From assembly GCA_940671915.1 (NCBI GenBank), contig CALNVZ010003433.1, forward strand, positions 22,372,112 to 22,436,111: a stretch of 64,000 nt of DNA, in the 5' to 3' direction. Shown one piece after another: positions 10,562 through 23,109 of this stretch. This stretch comes from Paracentrotus lividus (taxonomy: Eukaryota > Echinodermata > Echinoidea > Camarodonta > Echinidae). Below the pieces are notes generated by a model. That model made no database searches and was not told where the DNA came from. It saw nothing but the letters and a program-made list of their open reading frames with translations. How positions within the stretch are numbered: position 1 is the stretch's first letter; the number at the start of each line of letters is the position of its first letter. Position numbers and translations under genes: made by a program.

Positions 10562-11500
10562 TTAACATATTTCATGTTTAGCGTCATTATCAGCATCCTC
10601 ATGCATTTGACACGCTTTTAAAAAAGGGGGCTTCACATTTTGTATTATTGCATTTTTGTATGGTTTCATTTTGACGTAAATTCATGATGAACGTCACCAT
10701 CACCATCATGATCATCATCGTCAACAACATTTCCATAATCATCATGAATCACTTACTCATCATTGTCATCATCTTAATCTTTTCCCCGCGTATTGCCATT
10801 TAGAATTGTTGCCATTTTACATTATAAAGAATCGTTCATGCGTGTGTTATGAGCCGAGAGTATTGTATTTCCTATAATGAAGGAAGAAGATAATGGGCTT
10901 TCAACTGGTAAACCTATATACATAATGGCTAAGATTTGTATAAGCTAGATATCATTATGCTTTGATAACAATAGCAATATGTTATTTTTTATATCAGGAA
11001 TGTATTGCTATCAAGCGGTATTCATGTAGGCCTATTAGCATTTTAAGTGAAATTCAGTTATGAGTTGGAATGACGTACCATATTGTGGTTTCATCCAATG
11101 AACATAATGGAGGCGCTAATATAAACTAGGATTGGATGTTCACGTCGCGGTAGTGGCGGTATTTTTCTCATTAAATTTCTTTTCTCTTCGAATCATTCCT
11201 GAGTTAATACCATCATACATGACACCGCCCTGACATAAAGCGCACCATCATGCAATGTTCCCCCTATAAAATAATTGAAAGGCGAGAAGCGCCGTCACGC
11301 TTGACCTGGTTTGAGCAATGTGAACATCTATAATAGTACTAATAGATTAGATGGATCAATCAAGTGTTTTATTGTTTCTGTTTTTAATATGAATACGTTT
11401 TTATTTATGTTATCGCATAGCGGTAGTTTTACCATTGAAGTCACATTTGTATATTATATATCATGTCATTATGATGGATACAAGAAAGTGTTTCAACTTT
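10562..11500. other. unassigned interval with CAT-rich stretch
   Basis: A stretch of imperfect CAT/ATC trinucleotides at about 10690-10775. The rest shows no gene or repeat that I recognise. Confidence 0.5.
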
Positions 11501-11506
11501 TTTTTT

Positions 11507-11910
11507 TTTTTTTATTTTACTTTTTCGATCCATTTTTGCCCCCCCCCTCTCTCTCTCTCTCTCTCATCTCTCTCTCCTCTTCTCTCCTCTCTTCTCTCTC
11601 CACATACACCACCGCACACGCACCTCTTTCTTCCTTCACTCACTCTCTCTCTCTTCTCTCTCTAATATCCCTATTTTTCATTTACAATCTTTAGGCCTAG
11701 GGCGTTGTTTGTTTTTTTGTTGGTTGGTTTTTTTTTTACTTTTTCGGTTCCATTTTTGCCCCTTTTCTCTCTCTCTTCTCTCTCTCTCTACACACATAAC
11801 ACATACAACCACACACACACACACACACACACACAATATCCCTTTCTTCCTCACCCTCTCTCTCTCTCCCTATTTTTCATTTACAAATCTTTAGGCCTAG
11901 GCGTTGTTTG
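11507..11910. repeat. tandem duplication of a CT-rich ~200-bp unit
   Basis: Two adjacent units (about 11507-11710 and 11737-11912) share, in order: a T run then TACTTTTTCG, CCATTTTTGCCCC, a CT microsatellite, an AATATCCCT stretch, CCCTATTTTTCATTTACAA, and TCTTTAGGCCTAGG followed by GTTGTTTG. The second unit has gained an (AC)n tract (11810-11835). The open frames are low-complexity artefacts. Confidence 0.85.
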
Positions 11911-12296
11911 TTCTTGTTGTTGTTTGTTTGTTTGTTTTGTTTTTTTCGTCCTCAAATCTGTCGTCTCTTCGATCTCTCTCATTCACTATTAAAAGGCTTT
12001 ATATCATAACGGAAATCGCTATTTGTCTATCAATAGATATTGTATCATTCGGCCATTCTAGTCCATCCGGTCGCTCATCCTTCCTTCATCTAATTCATTT
12101 AATGGGGACGATGGCCTTTTAGGTGATATCAACATGCAACAAGCCGAGATTAAATGATTAATCGATCATCAATTTGACTCGTCACCACGCCTCACTGCTC
12201 TCAAGTCATTTTCATCCCGTATCTTGTCGCGCTGTCTTGGGGATTGGGCCGAGCTCGAGTCCGCAGGTCATCCAGGTAGGACTTCGGATGCGGTGG

Positions 12297-12600
12297 GAGA
12301 GAATGAGAGAGGGAGATGGAGAGAAGGATAGAGTTCGAAGACAGTGAAAGAAAGAAGGATAAAGTGGTTGAAAGATGCCGGGAAAGGAGGGAGAGAGAGA
12401 GGGCGGGAGAGAGAGAGAGAGACAGACAGACAGAGAGGGAGACAGAGACATAAAGAGCTAGAGCTAGAAAAGGCTTTCCTCCGTGGAGAAGGATAGTAAC
12501 AAAGAGGATCAGACAGCATAAGAGACAAAGAAAGATACACATAGTAATCTCGAAGGATAGTATAGGAGAGAGAGAGTTAGAGAAAGACGAATGCTATATT
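12297..12600. repeat. GA-rich imperfect microsatellite
   Basis: Purine-rich sequence with GAGA and GACA blocks (densest 12385-12440). The 79-113 codon frames on the minus strand are translations of this low-complexity DNA. Confidence 0.85.
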
Positions 12601-13880
12601 GATTTTAGAATGTCGCTCAAGCATGTATTTTTCATCATTACCAGGACAATCAATAAACAAAATATTTTAAAAGGGAGACGCAATTATAATACATAGAGAT
12701 GTTCATCGATTTTAAAACTTATTATTTATACAAATTCACGTGTAGGATGAATAACGAGGTTGTCAAGAAGAAGAGGACAGCATTCCAAACGAACATCATG
12801 AATTCGATACCAGCCCGCGGTTAGGATGAAATGTGATTGACTTAGCCAAAAGGCAATCATTCCCTCAAAGGGTGATGATTATTAAACGAGATTGCAAATT
12901 CCCAATGACTTCCCTATAGCATCAGAGTAATACCGTTTGGGGTGTTAATCAGCTTTAATACTAAACATACGAGAGAGAATTGCTTTAGTGATTATCTCGA
13001 GAAATATTTTTGATAGGAGATATGTGATTTCCATGCAGGCTTTAAGGCAAGCTAATCTGATGATTAAGTGAAATAACAAGTGATCCACGATTTCTTTCTT
13101 CATATACCTTCATCAATAAATCCTTGTATAATGTTGTAGGAGCGTACTTTAACACAGTTCACAACTAAAAGTGTACGTGAAAAAAAAATGTTGCTCGAGC
13201 AGTTTTTGTTTATAGGTTTCGGTTTCGCTATAAGAGCACACTTTAAGGGAAGAGCTCAAATTTCCCACCAAAGCCTCCCCGTCCCGCTATGCTCCTTTTG
13301 ATGTTGTTGTGATCTCGGCTTGAGCTTCATTCACTCTTTTCATGATTTGATTCGAATTCGGTTTTTATGACGCGCTGACTAAACGATTCGATTGACAGAT
13401 CGATCGCGTAACTCAGCGTGATATCACACATCGTGTCGTCTGCTGTCAGCTCGATATTACTCTGCACCATCCAATCCAACCTCAACCCTTACCTATCCAC
13501 CTACCTGACCCCTTTGTGAAGGAGTGAATTTTCCACTCTTCGTTTAGAGTGAGAGAACTTTTACCCCAGCTCATCCCTGAAAAACACACCTGCTTGAGTA
13601 AGCCTAGATTCCATTGTCTCAATCGATGACCTATTGTGCCTGTTTTTGTTTTTGTTTTTCTGTTTAATGTCCACACGGGTTGCATACGAGCAAATATAGA
13701 GTGTGTATGTCAATATTCCTGATATTATACACCGGTTACCAGACCAGGTTTATTTTCAATGGTAGTCATGTTTGTTGTTGTTGTTTAATTGTTTAATCTT
13801 TTTTTTCTGATTGTATTACACGGACCTCTCTTTTGCCCTCAAGTTAGGGTTGTGTATCATAACTCCTTCTTATAATTGGA
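12601..13880. other. unassigned, higher-complexity interval
   Basis: No exon with a recognisable family. The stretch 13290-13480 is richer in GC and has palindromic sites such as GATCGATC. It could be single-copy regulatory DNA, but nothing here proves it. Confidence 0.4.
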
Positions 13881-14875
13881 TTTCATTAATTTTGAATGAT
13901 TTCCTTCTTCTTTTTTTTTTCTTCTTTTTTTTCTTTAGATATCATACCACCCCTCCCCCACTCTCCCTTTCCCTTTCTCTCTGACCAGCCTGCCTTCCCT
14001 AGGGGGTCATTGGTCGTTCAGATTGGTCAAAGACATCAATATTATTTGTCCCATAATTGTCAACAACACGAAGCGTTGACCAATCGATTGGCCACGCGGT
14101 CACTACGGAATTACTTAATGAGCGAGATTGGATGACAAGGGTTCCCGTACGTGTCAGGGTATTAATAGATATCATATCAAGAGAGAATATTGTTTGAATC
14201 CCAACGGTTGAATGCACTTTGTTCGTCTCGACTCGTTTGGTTTGACGTATCTGTCAATACCGGGCTGTGATTTGTCCTTTCCCGATCATCACGTGGTACT
14301 TTGCCTAAATGGCGCCAATGTCTACGTAAGATATGAACATAGTCATACACCCCATCTGGTGAACTATTATCCGGTGCATGCTTTGTGCGTACGAGAGAGG
14401 GAGGGTGAGAGTGTGTGTTTGTGGTACGTGAGTTCGTTGTTTAATGTCTTTTTTGTATACGTTCAAGAACCTTGGCTGAGCCAAATTTTACTAAACTGTA
14501 GGTTTCAGACTCTGTTCAAGACCAGAGCCGATTTAAATACATGAAAATTAAGGTGTCTAATTTGCTGATTACAGTTTTCAGTTTTTGTCTTTACAAACAG
14601 GTGTAATAATTATATATCGGTATGAAGACTTTCGGGGGAAGTCTATAAATCATTCGTAATATTTAATAACTTTCAAAATGAAACATCCATATTACCTTTT
14701 GTAGTGAACGCAGAGTTCTGATGCGTGTAGTTTCAGTTAAAATTTGCATATCATACCTCATTAATTTCAGGTTTTATTATGGATAGCACAAAATGAATTA
14801 ACGATTTTATATGAAACATAAACATTATTGGGAGGGATGTATTCGAGCGTGGTATTATTTTGTTCTGTTTTTTCT
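13881..14875. other. unassigned interval
   Basis: T/C-rich low complexity at 13895-13985, then mixed sequence. Open frames of 79 and 110 codons have no family features. Confidence 0.45.
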
Positions 14876-15175
14876 TTCTATCTTTCTTTCTTTTTATCTT
14901 CTCTCTGTCTCTCTCTGTCTCTCTCTCTCTGTCTCTCTCTCTCTTTCTATGTATCTCTCCAATTTCTTTCATTTTTTTTTACATTCTCCCTCTTTCTCTC
15001 TCTCTCTCTCTCTCTCTTTATCTCTTTTCTCTCGCCATTCCATTATTTCCCTCCATCGCTGTCTTGTTCCTTCCCTCCCTTATCTTTTCTCTCTATCTTT
15101 CTCTTCCTCTTTGTCCTCCTCTTCCTTTATTTCTCTCTACCGTTTTTCCCCTCTCTGTTCATTTTTGTTCTCCTC
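14876..15175. repeat. CT-rich low-complexity tract
   Basis: About 300 bp of imperfect (CT)n, (CTTT)n and (CTGT)n. All three forward frames stay open as Ser/Leu/Phe-rich frames, which shows the openness comes from composition. Confidence 0.9.
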
Positions 15176-15764
15176 CGCTTGAACGCATGCGGGTATGATG
15201 TCGGTATGATCTGTTAGATCTCTGCCCGCCATGTGCTTGGCTGACCAGGCAACAGTAATACGACTGAAAGGCAAACATGGCGTGCCATTACATGATATTG
15301 AATTTATCACCCTTCCTCTCTTTCTCTCCTTATTCAAGAACAAAATAATTGGCGTTGAAAGCTGGTCGGTATTAACCACCATGTTCTCTGTCCATGAGAC
15401 AAAGGGGACTCTTGCCCTTCCAGTATTCCATTGCTTTTTGAAAAACAGGTCCTTTAAAAAAAAAAAACTTTTTTTATCCCGTCTTTAGAACCCATTGTTG
15501 TTCCTTGATAAGTTCTTTGCATTTTAAAGTATCATAAAAGGTTACTTCAGTATAATACCAGAAATTACTTTTTCTTCTTCTTTTTGTTGAAAACCTTTGG
15601 AGGTTCCCCCTATGGAACAAGAAGGACCTCTTTTTTTTAAGGGTATGCCCCATCCCAAATCTTTCAAAATACCTCAAAACCTAAATTTGGAGCGTTTAGT
15701 TGAATATCCCTGATAGTATTATGTGTATTGATGTTGTATTCATCTCTTTCTCTCTATCTCAGCT

Positions 15765-15765
<1 letters not shown>

Positions 15766-15805
<40 letters not shown>

Positions 15806-15806
15806 A
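15766..15806. repeat. (CT)n microsatellite
   Basis: About 18-20 CT dinucleotides. A (TA)n tract lies further on at about 15968-15988. Confidence 0.93.
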
Positions 15807-15809
15807 CTG

Positions 15810-17340
15810 TCTCTCTTCGTATATACTTTTTAATGTCTTTATACAAATTTTGTGTAATAATGTCTATGAGACAAAAAATTATCTCTCGATAAAACTAATT
15901 ATTTGTATGTTTTGATATTTTATTTTTTTGATTAAGCGTTGGTTAACTAGTAAGGTGGGCTTTCTTGTTATATATATATATATATATTTTTTACATGATT
16001 AGGATGGCTTTCTAATGTCTACATGGGCTCCATTTAACATCATATTCGGGAGACCATCAGGGACCTTTTAAAACATTCGCCCCACCCCACCCCCTCCTGG
16101 TCCAAAATACAGTATCCACCACTGATACGCGTTCCTTTTCTTGGATGTCTACTCATTTACTATTGTATGCTTCAATGGATATATTCTATGCTTTGGGTCG
16201 AGTGAGGATTGGGATATTCTGCGAGGTTCATCAACTTTCTCATTTCATTTTATGATTTCATATCTACGTCTAGTTTCTTCCAACCTGATCATGATGCATG
16301 TTTTGGCTTGAGCCCGACATATTGTGAATTTTGTAAGACCTTCATTTATTTGAATCTATATTAAACACAGACAACAAAAAAATTATATATATATTTTCAC
16401 TACAACTTGCTTAGCATTATGCTTTACTATTAAAATTGAAATTTGATAAATTTTGAAAAGAATGCTACTCTTACCGCTGTTCATTGCAATATACGTGAAA
16501 AGGGCAATTCATCTTCAAAGAAAATGACAACAGTCCGAGAATATGTGAATAGCATAGAGGTAGCATGCATCAAGTGCAACTTTCTAATAATTATGACGGA
16601 ATTTTTGGAACATTATTTTACAAACCGACATCTATTTCGTGATTTTTGAATGAAAAGACATCAAAATGAAAGGCAATATTTAACATGATCATTATACTTT
16701 CTACAAATTTCAGTGGAAATATACAAATGGTCTATAATGAGTGAAGATTTATGATATCAGATTAAAATGTTCAATTCAAAAGATCGACAGAAACTATTCG
16801 AACCATCTTTCAAAATCATGTGTTGACGGTGGATATAAGTTAAATAGCGTGATTGTATAGATCCTAAAAGAGATGACAGTTATCCATTCATCCGGTTTTG
16901 TTTTGGCGGGAAATCATCCGTGAATATTGAATCAATTTATTTCATGGTCCAGTTCCATTAGGCCACCGTCTAGTCACACATCGGTGCCTAAATTATGTCG
17001 TACAACTTCATTGAATCCCAGGGGTGGGTTTGCTTATGTAGAACCCCTTAATTATTCTGAAAGGGAAACGTGATGACCGCCTTTTTGACTAATTAAAGAT
17101 AAAGAAATTCAGTGAGTACAACAGTGACCCTAAAGTACCGGATATGATGTTTACTAAATTGTGTCATAGTAATTTATATAGGATTATTTGCGGTCTTAAT
17201 TATTGATGAATCAAATGTCTTCATAACGTTTATATTGATATGGAGCGCGGCCGGTTTTGCTGATACACGGATGCCGATGATTATCATACAGTGGGCTGCT
17301 AATTATTTAATTTCAAATATTTATTAGATAGTAATATAAT
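15810..17340. other. unassigned AT-rich interval
   Basis: No gene, RNA or repeat family recognised. At 16070-16125 a C-rich stretch followed by ATCCACCACTGATACGCG resembles the end of a hAT-like element, but I found no partner end. Confidence 0.45.
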
Positions 17341-17341
17341 T

Positions 17342-17785
17342 AACTGATACAAATAGCTGTAAGTAGTATAGAGTAGTATAGTAGTTAGTAGTAGTAGTTA
17401 GTAGTGAGTGTAGAAGTAGTTCCGAGTGGGATAGTAGAAGTAGTAGTAGTAAAGTATTAGAAGTAGAAGTAGTAGCAGATTTTAGTAGTAGTAGTAGTAG
17501 TAGTTTGTGTTGTAGTAGTAGCAGTTAGCAGCAAGCAGCAGCAGGGAGTGGTAGTATAGTAGTAGTTGGTAGGTAGCATGTAGTAGTAATAGTAGTAGTA
17601 GTAGTAAGTAGTAAGTAGTGTAGTAGTATACATGTCAGCAGCAGGAGTAGTAGCAGTAAGTAGTTGTAGTATTGCAATAGTAGTAGTAGTTGTAGCAGTA
17701 GTAGTTAGTTGTAGTAGTTAGTAGTAAGTTATAGTGTAGTAGTAGTAGTTAGTAGGTAGTAGTAGTAGTAGTGATGGCAGTATTA
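17342..17785 (+). repeat. (GTA)n imperfect trinucleotide repeat
   Basis: About 440 bp of interrupted GTA/TAG triplets with GCA variants. A short related tract (GAGTAGAAGTAGAAG) recurs at about 19770-19830 in the same orientation. Confidence 0.95.
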
Positions 17786-18980
17786 ACAGTGTGTTTCCTA
17801 AAGGTAACCCAAGTTCAAAAGGTCAATCATTTAAAAATTATGGTTCATTATTGTGATGTTGTTACTAAAAATACTAAGTAAATTCATTCTAATTTTGAGA
17901 CTTGTTTACGTCCAACAGTCATGGTTTACAAGGTTAGAGGTTTTTGTGAATGTGATAAGTGAAAACCACACAGTTTTGGTTAGTAAGTAGGATGCCAAAA
18001 CAAGAGCAAAAAGCCACTAGTAGCTGGTTCCACTTCACTGGTATTGGATGTAGCACCCATAGCATTACAATGCAAACAATGACCCATGCACCCACTACAA
18101 TAATACAACAGGCAGAGAAACATAGCAGAAATTTTTCAAAATAAAAAAACAGCTTTGAATTGTCAATTTGGCCAGTGGTAAATATCAATCATTTTTATTT
18201 CCTATTGGGTTTCTGTTTTCTTCTTAGAAAAATACCTCAGCAGAAGACACTTTTCCTGTTGGAAAAATTGATATAAAATAAATTACAGGGTGTTTCAAAG
18301 TGATGCTTCTTGATGTTGTTGTTTATGACTGAAATTTCTCAACTGATTGGAATAGATCATAAAGGTAGATATGTAGAATATTTAATAAAATTTCACTATT
18401 TTTTGAACAAAAAATGTATTGGGGTGAAAAAACAGAAACTGTTTACCCAACCTGTGGCCATTATTTTTAAAATTAACCTTTACTCTGTCTACACTTTCAG
18501 CTCTGAGCCCACACCGACCATGAAAAGCCCCTTGTCTAGGGTGTTTCTATTGAAACATGCCTAGTGATGTTTTTCCAATACGGTGGTCATATTGGATCAT
18601 CATCCGTACATAATGTCAAACCATCAGTTTTGTACTGCTCTATATAAAACTGTATTTTGTATAATCTACTCAATTGTGGTTTACTACTTATATTTAATCT
18701 CATTTTCATGTTGATACACATAGAAATGTTTGGTATGATTTGGTTTATATAAATCAAAGCAAAAGTAACCATAAACTTGAGCTTTATTGCATTTTCTGGC
18801 TTTGTCTGAAATTTTTTGTTTAAAGTGTTTTAGCAAGCTCATTGGTAATTCTGAGATCACTTCTTTTGGGTCATATCTTTGAAACGGAACATCCAATTGT
18901 GATAATTCAAGTACCAAAATGTTTCTTTTAAAATGCTCTATCAAATAAACCTAGCAAACACAACTTAAAAATAACTTAAA
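17786..18980. other. unassigned interval
   Basis: No recognisable exon. GGGTGTTTCAAAGTGATGC at 18289-18307 resembles the end of an inverted-repeat element but no partner was found. Confidence 0.45.
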
Positions 18981-18984
18981 ATTT

Positions 18985-19625
18985 TAGTGGACATCCCTAT
19001 TAGTAGGGTTTAAAACGTCAAACCTTTTTAAAGTAATTGGTGTCATTTGGGTCTTTTTCAGCAAGTTTCAATGAAATGTCATCTTCTTTGCTAAAGTGGA
19101 TTTCTCACTGATAATGAGATGCGTTCTCGATTATGAGTCTCTTGAGTCTCGGAGAGGTCGCCGCGACGTCTCATGAGTCTCAAGAAAGTAGCGAGAACGA
19201 AACAAATGTCAAACATGTTCAATCTTTTAGTAGACTTCGTTCAGACGCGAGCAAGTCTCTATGACGTCTCTGCGGGGTTGCCGTGACGTCCCCTCAGTAT
19301 CCATGACGTCGCAGGAACGTTGTTGGAACTTGCTAGCGATTAAAAGAAATCGAACAGGTTTGACAATTTATTTTAAAGACTTTTGTTCGATTTTCTCACG
19401 ACGCCCTGAAGTCTCAGAAGACGTCACCACGACGCCTCCACGACTCAAGGGACTCATAATTGCAAACCCATCTCATTGTCAGAGAGTTAGGTCCTTTGGC
19501 AAATGAGATTGCATTTTATTGAAACTTTGTGTGAAAAAAAAACCAAAACGATGAAACCAAAAACTTACAAAAAGTTGGTTTCGTACCCAACAAACGGAAA
19601 ACTTGGAAAAGTGGGTTTTGTACCC
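18985..19625. mobile_element. long-armed palindromic element
   Basis: Two arms of roughly 200 bp or more pair imperfectly. Examples are AGTTTCAATGAAATG near 19065 with the complement of CATTTTATTGAAACT near 19511, and CTGATAATGAGATG near 19109 with CATCTCATTGTCAG near 19469. The inner parts contain TGAGTCTC and GACGTCTC-type motifs shared with 24280-24320 and 30298-30690. Non-coding; exact ends are not resolved. Confidence 0.72.
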
Positions 19626-19974
19626 TTCACCTTTAAAGGAGCCTAACTCTTTGACCATTAACAATATGGACGTAAGCAACGCCTCAAATTAAAGCTGATA
19701 GGTTACTTAGTATTTTAGTTAGCAAATCGCAAGAATAAACCATATACCTTTGAAATGACTGAGACTTAGGAGGAGGAGGACGACGAGGAGTAGAAGTAGA
19801 AGTAGAAGTAGTAGTAGGAGGAGCAGTAACTAGCACTAGTTTTTATTAAACGCGATTCTGTTCAACTTTTTATCAACTGTGTAGTTTAATCGTCTATTTA
19901 AAAAAAAAATTCAAAAAAATTCCAAAACCTACGTGGTTCTAAGAAAGGGACCCACCAGAACACCGTATGTTGAT

Positions 19975-20010
<36 letters not shown>

Positions 20011-20612
20011 GGTGTTTCATCGTTAATGTAAGTACTGAAATTTCAGTGCTGTACCAGAGACAGAAAATCTAGTAGGTACAATCATTTAAATAACAATGTC
20101 GGTTTGGAGTAGGGATTGTGTTCACTTCTGTAACATGTGTATTAGCTCATTGAATTTGATCAGTGTGATCGTATAAAGCGACATAATAATGGCCATCATA
20201 TTAAGTCTACCCCGTTGAAATTTCATTTTTCTCTAACAGGTGGTTTGAAAATCCGATTATTGATTGGAAATATCCCTAATGAATCCTTTCAATGCCATCT
20301 TCAAATCACTGATCAACAAATAATAGCAAATGAGGAGTTTCATGAAAAAACAGGTTACATCCTAATTTTGATATTTTCCAGATAAAGCCAATATCACGTA
20401 CAAATCATTGTACAACAAATCACTCTTCAAACAATACCACTATTTCTTTATGTTGCAGTGATTTTAACCGACAATTGGCAATTATTATATCCGCTATGCT
20501 ATAAAAAAAAAATTTAAAAAAAATGCTTTTCAGGTTTAGATTGAGTTTAACATAGGCGTAGCTTTAAAATCTGCCAATGATAATGTTATCTTCTTTTCTT
20601 TCTCTTTTTTTG
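19626..20612. other. unassigned interval with short repeats
   Basis: Contains a GGA/AGT triplet tract (19770-19830) and an (AT)n tract (about 19977-20008). Otherwise nothing recognised. Confidence 0.5.
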
Positions 20613-20715
20613 TTTCTTCTTCTTCTTCTTCTTCTTCTTTTTCTTCTTCTTCTTCTTCTTCTTCTTCTTCTTCTTCTTCTTCTTCTTCTTCTTCTTCTTC
20701 TTCTTCTTCTTCTTC
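20613..20715 (+). repeat. (TTC)n microsatellite
   Basis: About 34 TTC/CTT triplets with one interruption. A homopyrimidine tract of this kind can in principle form triplex DNA. The poly-Leu frame through it is not a gene. Confidence 0.97.
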
Positions 20716-20934
20716 GTAATGTGGTTCAAGTTAAACGTCAACCCCTGGTACCTACTCTGTATACTTTATTTTTTGTCATGTCTCGCAAGCTTTCAGGTTA
20801 AAATTTGCATAAATATGAATATGTTATTAAATAGGTGTAGTTCTTGATCGTGTTTATTTGTCTATTTTCACATGAAGCAAGGGGAAACAGGCAATCGGCG
20901 GTATTGTTGTATTGCTATGTCTTGACTTTAGGTT

Positions 20935-20942
20935 GGTGCAGT
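20935..20942 (+). other. target-site duplication, left of foldback 2
   Basis: GGTGCAGT, repeated directly at 30989-30996. Each copy is 8 bp from its array. Confidence 0.65.
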
Positions 20943-20950
20943 GGTGCCAG

Positions 20951-21110
20951 GTAAAAATGGCAGAGGCAAAAATGGCAGAGGTAAAAATGGCAGAGGCAAA
21001 AATGGCGGAGGCAAAAATGGCAGAGGTAAAAATGGCAGAGGCAAAAATGGCAGAGGCAAAAATGGCAGAGGTAACAATGGCAGAGATAAAAATGCCAGAA
21101 GTAAAAATGG
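20951..21110 (+). repeat. 15-bp tandem array, left arm of foldback 2
   Basis: About 10.7 units of GTAAAAATGGCAGAG or GCAAAAATGGCAGAG. The last two units are more diverged. All frames stay open because the period is five codons (MAEVK-type translations), so the 86-89 codon frames are artefacts. Confidence 0.97.
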
Positions 21111-22329
21111 AATGTCTTAGCAAAGCCCATGCTCATAATTATGGCAAATTCTCTTTTGGAAAGGGGGTAAGACATTCATAAAGAAAACTGAGAAGGGATT
21201 TTCAAATTTAAATGCTGGCCTGCCTGGAGGGGTCCTTATCTTTAGAATTGACTGACTTCTACACACAAAAAAATAAGAACTAGTTTCCATGAGTAAAACC
21301 CGTTTGTTACTCTTGGAGGCGAGTGCTTTTATTCGTATATCACGTATTTTTACTTCAGAATCTGTGTATTCTGTTAAAAGTACACACCCGTCTTCCAGAA
21401 CATGTAAGTACTAAGGATACCAAAAAAAAATTATTGAGTATATATACTCAATATTTTATTTTTCTTTGAAGATCCGTTAGTAACTACATGTTCACTTTAA
21501 AAATTATGATAGTTCTCTTACATCCCGTAGCGCTTTGAATTGATCCGGTACACACAAACATCGGGATAAAGCTCACGCAATGCTGAGAGTATCTAATTAG
21601 CCGATATAATCACTAGCGATGATAATACCACGCACACGTCTTCCGTACGTCTCAAGTCTCGTGAAAGTCTTTGAGAGTAACTGTTACTGCTATGCAGGGT
21701 GCTTTTACATGTTACGCGACCCCGTACAGAGTCACTCGGTCACAGTAAGATCATCAGAGACTCCGCACACGAGTAAGGTCATCATGCGTAGTACGTAACA
21801 GTTATAGCGGAACCATAGCGTTAACTCTGTGAGCGGAACCGAAGCGGAGACCTGCAGCTCTTATTGTCTTTGTGAGTCCTATGCCTTTTGTTGTTTGTTT
21901 CTGCTTTTCTATAATGATACGTTGGAATGTTCCGATGATGAATAGTCACGCTCGATAACCTAACCTAGATTGAACATGCATGATTCCCATTACTTGTTCA
22001 GCAGTACAGTTTAAAGTATTGAATTGCATTGATCAATGCAAGTTAGGTTTGTGTGAATGCGAGCTCGAATGAGTAATGCAGTGTATTAGGTTGAGAGAAT
22101 GATTCACCTGATGTATACATCGAACGAAATTCCGAAATACATTATTAAACGTGCCAAACAAACAAACAAAAAGGAATAGGATCACCTAGTGAGTAAGACG
22201 CTTTACACATACGTCAGGAGAGATCCAGCTAGAGTGAGAGGTTCAGAAACTCTCTAGCGCGCAAGAATGGTTGACTTTCGGAGGGTACGAACTCTCTGGG
22301 GAGGGGGGGAGAGGAGGGGGGTGGAGGTG
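21111..22329. other. interior of foldback 2, unassigned
   Basis: No coding signal. Sequences at 21640-21850 have CGTCTC/GGAGAC-type motifs like those at 19130-19460 and 30298-30690. The G-rich stretch 22300-22340 belongs to the neighbouring repeat. Confidence 0.4.
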
Positions 22330-22705
22330 GGGGGAGGTGGAGAGAGAACAGATAAACAAACAAACACGATAACCACCCGCCAGTGACAAATAATAACACT
22401 CTACAAAATTCGCATACTTCGAACATTATGTAAACAGCAACTAATGAATCATTTGCGTGAGCGTCAGACCTAAAGCGCGAGCCGGAATCTTTGCCATATA
22501 TAATAATCATTTTAGCATCTTATCAATTGACATAATCTTTATTATTCTTATAACTATAATCGAGTCTTTAATAGAGCCCCGATCGTCACAAGCTCATCAC
22601 TACATAAAATGGTTGCAATATTTTAAAAATTTGAAGGGGTACGATGCCACCCATAAAGTTAAATATAATTATTTGAGGGAGGGGGGACACGTCCACACCG
22701 ACTCT
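22330..22705. repeat. diverged relative of the 3023-3313 element
   Basis: It shares, in the same order as 3023-3313: AACTAATGAA, then AAAGCGCGAGCCG (about 22471-22483), a CACAAGC..ATCA..ACATAAAA stretch, and a GGGGGGACACGTCC-type end near 22679-22695. The G-rich block 22300-22340 may be its other flank. Ends and target duplication were not resolved. Confidence 0.6.
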
Positions 22706-23109
22706 AATTGACGCAACAGACTAATATTCCACACACTCTACACAAAAAGCTCAGTATTTTCTGTCACCCGGATCGCAGAAAGGAATGCTTCGCAGACAGG
22801 ATTAAAAATTTTATTAGAGTATTCTGTCCTGGAGTACTTCGAGTCGCGGGGACAAAGTGAGATAGCCCACTTTTATGGTTGGACATAGAACAAAATTGCT
22901 TACGAATGTTGGTGGTGTTTTATGCCTAACTCCGCGACGAAGTCTCGCCAGTTGAGGCATTATGTTCGGGCATGCTGTACATCCGTCCGTTACAGTTCTG
23001 AAGTACGTAACGACGTACGTTTACAGTTGTTACCAGCCATCTTTCGTTCTCACCCAGCATAAAGATATTAACTTAAGAACACGTTGGAACGGATGATCTT
23101 CATGAATAC

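Noticed and set aside
10105..10602. 165-codon minus-strand frame and overlapping plus-strand frames
   Set aside because: Same minisatellite in inverted orientation.
10656..10669. TTGTATGGTTTCAT, which also occurs at 6833-6845 beside the left flank of foldback element 1
   Set aside because: It is 110 bp outside the right arm and does not fit as a target duplication; the GGTTTCATC pair at symmetric distance is the better reading.
14811..15217. Hydrophobic Ser/Leu/Phe frames that mimic membrane proteins
   Set aside because: Pure CT-rich low complexity; three forward frames are open at once.
20912..21181. MAEVKMAEAK-type repetitive protein
   Set aside because: Produced by the 15-bp array. The opposite strand is equally open, and the unit recurs inverted at 30766-30980 as part of a foldback arm.
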